From Rickettsiales bacterium (lineage in GTDB: Bacteria > Pseudomonadota > Alphaproteobacteria > Rickettsiales > UBA1997): a DNA stretch of 7,803 nt. A program made the translations under genes and the position numbers. Positions 5,648 to 7,803 of this stretch are shown one piece after another. The stretch covers positions 1 through 7,803 of the forward strand of contig SHWK01000042.1 in NCBI GenBank assembly GCA_009693885.1, read 5' to 3'. Numbering within the stretch: position 1 is the first letter of the stretch; each line of letters starts with the position of its first letter. Below the pieces are notes generated by a model, which saw nothing but the letters and a program-made list of their open reading frames with translations, ran no database searches and was not told the DNA's origin.

Positions 5648-7416
5648 TGAGAATCTCTTCAAAAAAATCAGAAAAAAAATCTTACCCCGATTTGTTGCGC
5701 TTGTTGCCATTTTTTAAACCCCATAAAACCGATCTGTTTCTTGCCTTACTGGCTCTTGCTGTTACAGCTTTGATGATTTTATTTTTTGGTAAGGCGATTA
5801 GATATTTAATTGATTTTGGCTTTGTGCAACAAAATATATTTTTTCTGAACATTTCTTTGGGAATATTTGTTGCTGCAGTTTTGATAATGGCGATAGCGGG
5901 ATATTATCGCGCTAGTTTGACACACGGCATTTCTGAAAAAATAGTCGCTGATTTGCGCAAAAAATCCTACAATCACATCGTTGGTGTTTCGGCTGAGTTT
6001 TTTGAAACTTCTAAAACGGGAGATATGGTATCCCGCCTTACTCTCGACACATTTATTATCTATGATATTATCAGCAATGGTGCGCCATTTTTCTTGCGTA
6101 ATTTTTTGCTTTTTATTGGAGGCATTGGTTTTTTATTTTTTACCAGCGTTAAGTTAACGATGATTTCGATCATGATAATTCCTATTGCGATTGTGCCGAT
6201 TTTTGTGATGGGAAAGTTAATCAAAAGATTATCGACAAAATCACAAGCTGCTGTGGCTGCAGTTGGGGCGCATATCGAAGAAACTCTCGGGGGAATAAAA
6301 ACAATCCAATCTTATTCTTGCGAAGAAAAAGAAATAAAAAATTTTGCTGGATTAGTGGATCATTCTTTGAAGATCGCTTTAGAAAAAATAAAAATTCGTT
6401 CGCTTTTAATCGCGATAGTTATTTCTTTGGCTTTTGGTGGGATTGCAGCGGTATTGTGGTCCGGTGGCCATGATGTTTTGGTGCAAAAAATTTCTTCTGG
6501 TGAGTTATCCTCATTTATTTTTTATTCAGTTATTGTTGCAACTTCTTTGGCTTCGCTTAGTCAAGTGGCGGGACAAATACAAAATGCCGCGGCGGCTTCG
6601 GGTAGAATTTTTGAATTATTGGAGACAAAATCGAAGGTGCAAGAGGTTGAAAATCCTCGACAATTTTTGCTGGCAAAAGAAATTGAAATTGATTTTAAAA
6701 ATGTAAATTTTTCTTATCCTTCCCGCAAAGAAACGATCACTCTCAACAATATTAGTTGCACTATAAAGCCGCGTGAAAAAGTTGCGATTGTAGGATCTAG
6801 CGGCAGTGGTAAAAGCACGATTCTGCAGCTTCTACTGCGTTTTTATGATGTTGATTCAGGGGTGATCTCGATCAATGATGTTGATATAAAATTATTGTCA
6901 TTCGCTGATTTGCGCCAGAATTTTTCTTATATTTCACAAGATAGTTTTATTTTTTCTGGCACGATTTTTGAGAATATCGCTTATGTTGATAAGTCTATCA
7001 CCAAAGCTCATGTAGAGCAAATAATTAAGGAACATTCATTCTTACATTTTATTAAAAACTTGCCTGAGGGAATCAATAGTTTTGTTGGTGAAAAGGGTAT
7101 AAAATTATCTGGCGGAGAGCGTCAAAGAATCGCAATTGCACGGGCTATTATTAAAGATTCTCCGGTGTTTTTGCTGGATGAAGCAACATCAGCACTGGAT
7201 AATAAAAATGAGCAAGCAATCATGAAAATCATCAATAATTTGGCGCGTAACAAAACAGTGATTAGCGTTGCGCATAAACTTTCATCTATCATGAATTCTG
7301 ATCGGATTATTTTTATTAAAGATGGTGAAGTTGCTGAGATCGGCACACATCGAGAGTTAATGGCTCAAGATGGTCTTTATAAGCGGATGTATGAAATGGA
7401 AGAGGTTCAATTTTAA
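5644..7416 (+). CDS. ABC exporter, fused membrane and ATPase domains (ABCB/MsbA-related half-transporter)
   Basis: 590 residues from ATG 5644: a type IV (MsbA-like) ABC half-transporter expected to work as a homodimer in the inner membrane. Residues about 30-325 carry the transmembrane domain, with hydrophobic segments around 30-50, 70-90, 150-170, 172-190, 252-275 and 287-305. The nucleotide-binding domain follows: Walker A GSSGSGKST (384-392), Q-loop Gln432 in YISQDSFIFSGTI, signature LSGGERQRIAIARA (488-501), Walker B VFLLDEATSALD (508-519) and switch His544 in VAHKLSSI. It looks catalytically intact. It resembles the alphaproteobacterial 'MsbA-related' group and could export lipid, peptide or drug; the substrate is not readable. 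ATG 5644 overlaps the CDGSH stop (ATGA); an in-frame TTG at 5620 would add eight residues and is less likely, and ATG 5647 is equally close. Coupling to a CDGSH protein recalls, but does not prove, a mitochondrial Atm1-like link to Fe-S or thiol chemistry. Confidence 0.95.
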   Translation: MMRISSKKSEKKSYPDLLRLLPFFKPHKTDLFLALLALAVTALMILFFGKAIRYLIDFGFVQQNIFFLNISLGIFVAAVLIMAIAGYYRASLTHGISEKIVADLRKKSYNHIVGVSAEFFETSKTGDMVSRLTLDTFIIYDIISNGAPFFLRNFLLFIGGIGFLFFTSVKLTMISIMIIPIAIVPIFVMGKLIKRLSTKSQAAVAAVGAHIEETLGGIKTIQSYSCEEKEIKNFAGLVDHSLKIALEKIKIRSLLIAIVISLAFGGIAAVLWSGGHDVLVQKISSGELSSFIFYSVIVATSLASLSQVAGQIQNAAAASGRIFELLETKSKVQEVENPRQFLLAKEIEIDFKNVNFSYPSRKETITLNNISCTIKPREKVAIVGSSGSGKSTILQLLLRFYDVDSGVISINDVDIKLLSFADLRQNFSYISQDSFIFSGTIFENIAYVDKSITKAHVEQIIKEHSFLHFIKNLPEGINSFVGEKGIKLSGGERQRIAIARAIIKDSPVFLLDEATSALDNKNEQAIMKIINNLARNKTVISVAHKLSSIMNSDRIIFIKDGEVAEIGTHRELMAQDGLYKRMYEMEEVQF

Positions 7417-7426
7417 TTTAATTTAT

Positions 7427-7803
7427 ATGCTTACGAATGCAATTCTAAATCAGTGTTTTGATATTCTGCTGCAGGGAGAAAATGCTGATGAAGCTATCGC
7501 ACAGATCGCAAAGATTTTTGCAGCTAATAAAATGACTGGTCATGATACGATGGGGGATTTGTTAAAAAATGCCTCAACTTTTTTTCTCAGGGACGATGTT
7601 GCTCTTGGTGATGAAGAGAAGAAGGCTATCGCTGTGGTAAGAAATCAGGCGGTTGCTCATTTTTTATCTATTGATGGTGGTAAAAAATATTTTAATCAAC
7701 TTGGTGATCGAGGTAGGTTGCCAATTGCGAGCATGCTTAGTAATTTTATGTTTTGGGATAAAGATCTGATCCTGAATGTGATTAGAAATACAGACAATAT
7801 TAA
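7427..7803 (+). CDS. Unrecognised protein, N-terminal part only (cut by window edge)
   Basis: An ATG at 7427, 10 nt after the exporter stop, opens a frame with no stop to the window end: 125 complete codons. It begins MLTNAILNQCFDILLQGENA and continues with a mostly helical, charged sequence (DEAIAQIAKIFAANK, GDEEKKAIAVVRNQAVAHFL, RLPIASMLSNFMFWDKDLILNVI). No signal peptide, membrane segment or metal-binding motif is seen. The spacing and matching base composition support a real gene in the same operon. The helical pattern with short turns near 85-125 loosely recalls ankyrin-type or other helical-repeat proteins, but no canonical repeat is present and I do not assign a family. Confidence 0.7.
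   Translation, partial: MLTNAILNQCFDILLQGENADEAIAQIAKIFAANKMTGHDTMGDLLKNASTFFLRDDVALGDEEKKAIAVVRNQAVAHFLSIDGGKKYFNQLGDRGRLPIASMLSNFMFWDKDLILNVIRNTDNI

Noticed and set aside
6434..6706. Plus-strand frame of 90 codons inside the ABC exporter
   Set aside because: It is a shifted-frame shadow of the transmembrane/linker region and lacks family features.

Overview
The window is AT-rich and looks like an alphaproteobacterial chromosome, most plausibly from a host-associated lineage of the Rickettsiales/Holosporales kind. Three features point that way. The prolyl-tRNA synthetase is of the short type without the inserted editing domain. A system I cytochrome c maturation ATPase (CcmA) is present. 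Genes are tightly packed with A/T-rich leaders and almost no Shine-Dalgarno signals. The placement is inferred from gene content and composition; no tree could be built. A pantothenate synthetase would be unusual for the most reduced Rickettsia-like genomes, so a less reduced relative is likelier.

Layout. Positions 1-544 (minus strand) hold an IS256/Mutator-type transposase reading frame that has lost its start and runs off the left edge. It abuts the stop codon of proS (545-1813, minus) in the same frame, with a 14-bp perfect palindrome across the junction. Upstream of proS, on the same strand, is an alpha/beta-hydrolase carboxylesterase (1871-2533). It is divergent from ccmA (2548-3162, plus), with only 14 bp between the two start codons.

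The 268-bp gap between ccmA and panC (3163-3430) is the most remarkable part of the window. It contains two adjacent long hairpins (3195-3275 and 3291-3375). Their stems are unrelated in sequence, but their 21-nt GC-rich loops are exact reverse complements, so a 35-bp core is present twice in inverted orientation. A 22/23-bp degenerate tandem repeat (3360-3404) overlaps the last stem and runs towards panC.

From 3431 to the right edge is a compact co-directional block, probably one operon: panC, a membrane-anchored coiled-coil protein with an RmuC-like nuclease-type domain, a double CDGSH iron-sulfur protein, an ABC exporter whose ATG overlaps the CDGSH stop codon (ATGA), and the first 125 codons of an unrecognised protein. 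The gaps are 7, 17, -4 and 10 nt. No single pathway joins these genes: panC serves coenzyme A synthesis, the RmuC-like protein suggests DNA maintenance, and the CDGSH/exporter pair hints at redox or Fe-S-linked transport. No tRNA, rRNA or CRISPR array was seen.
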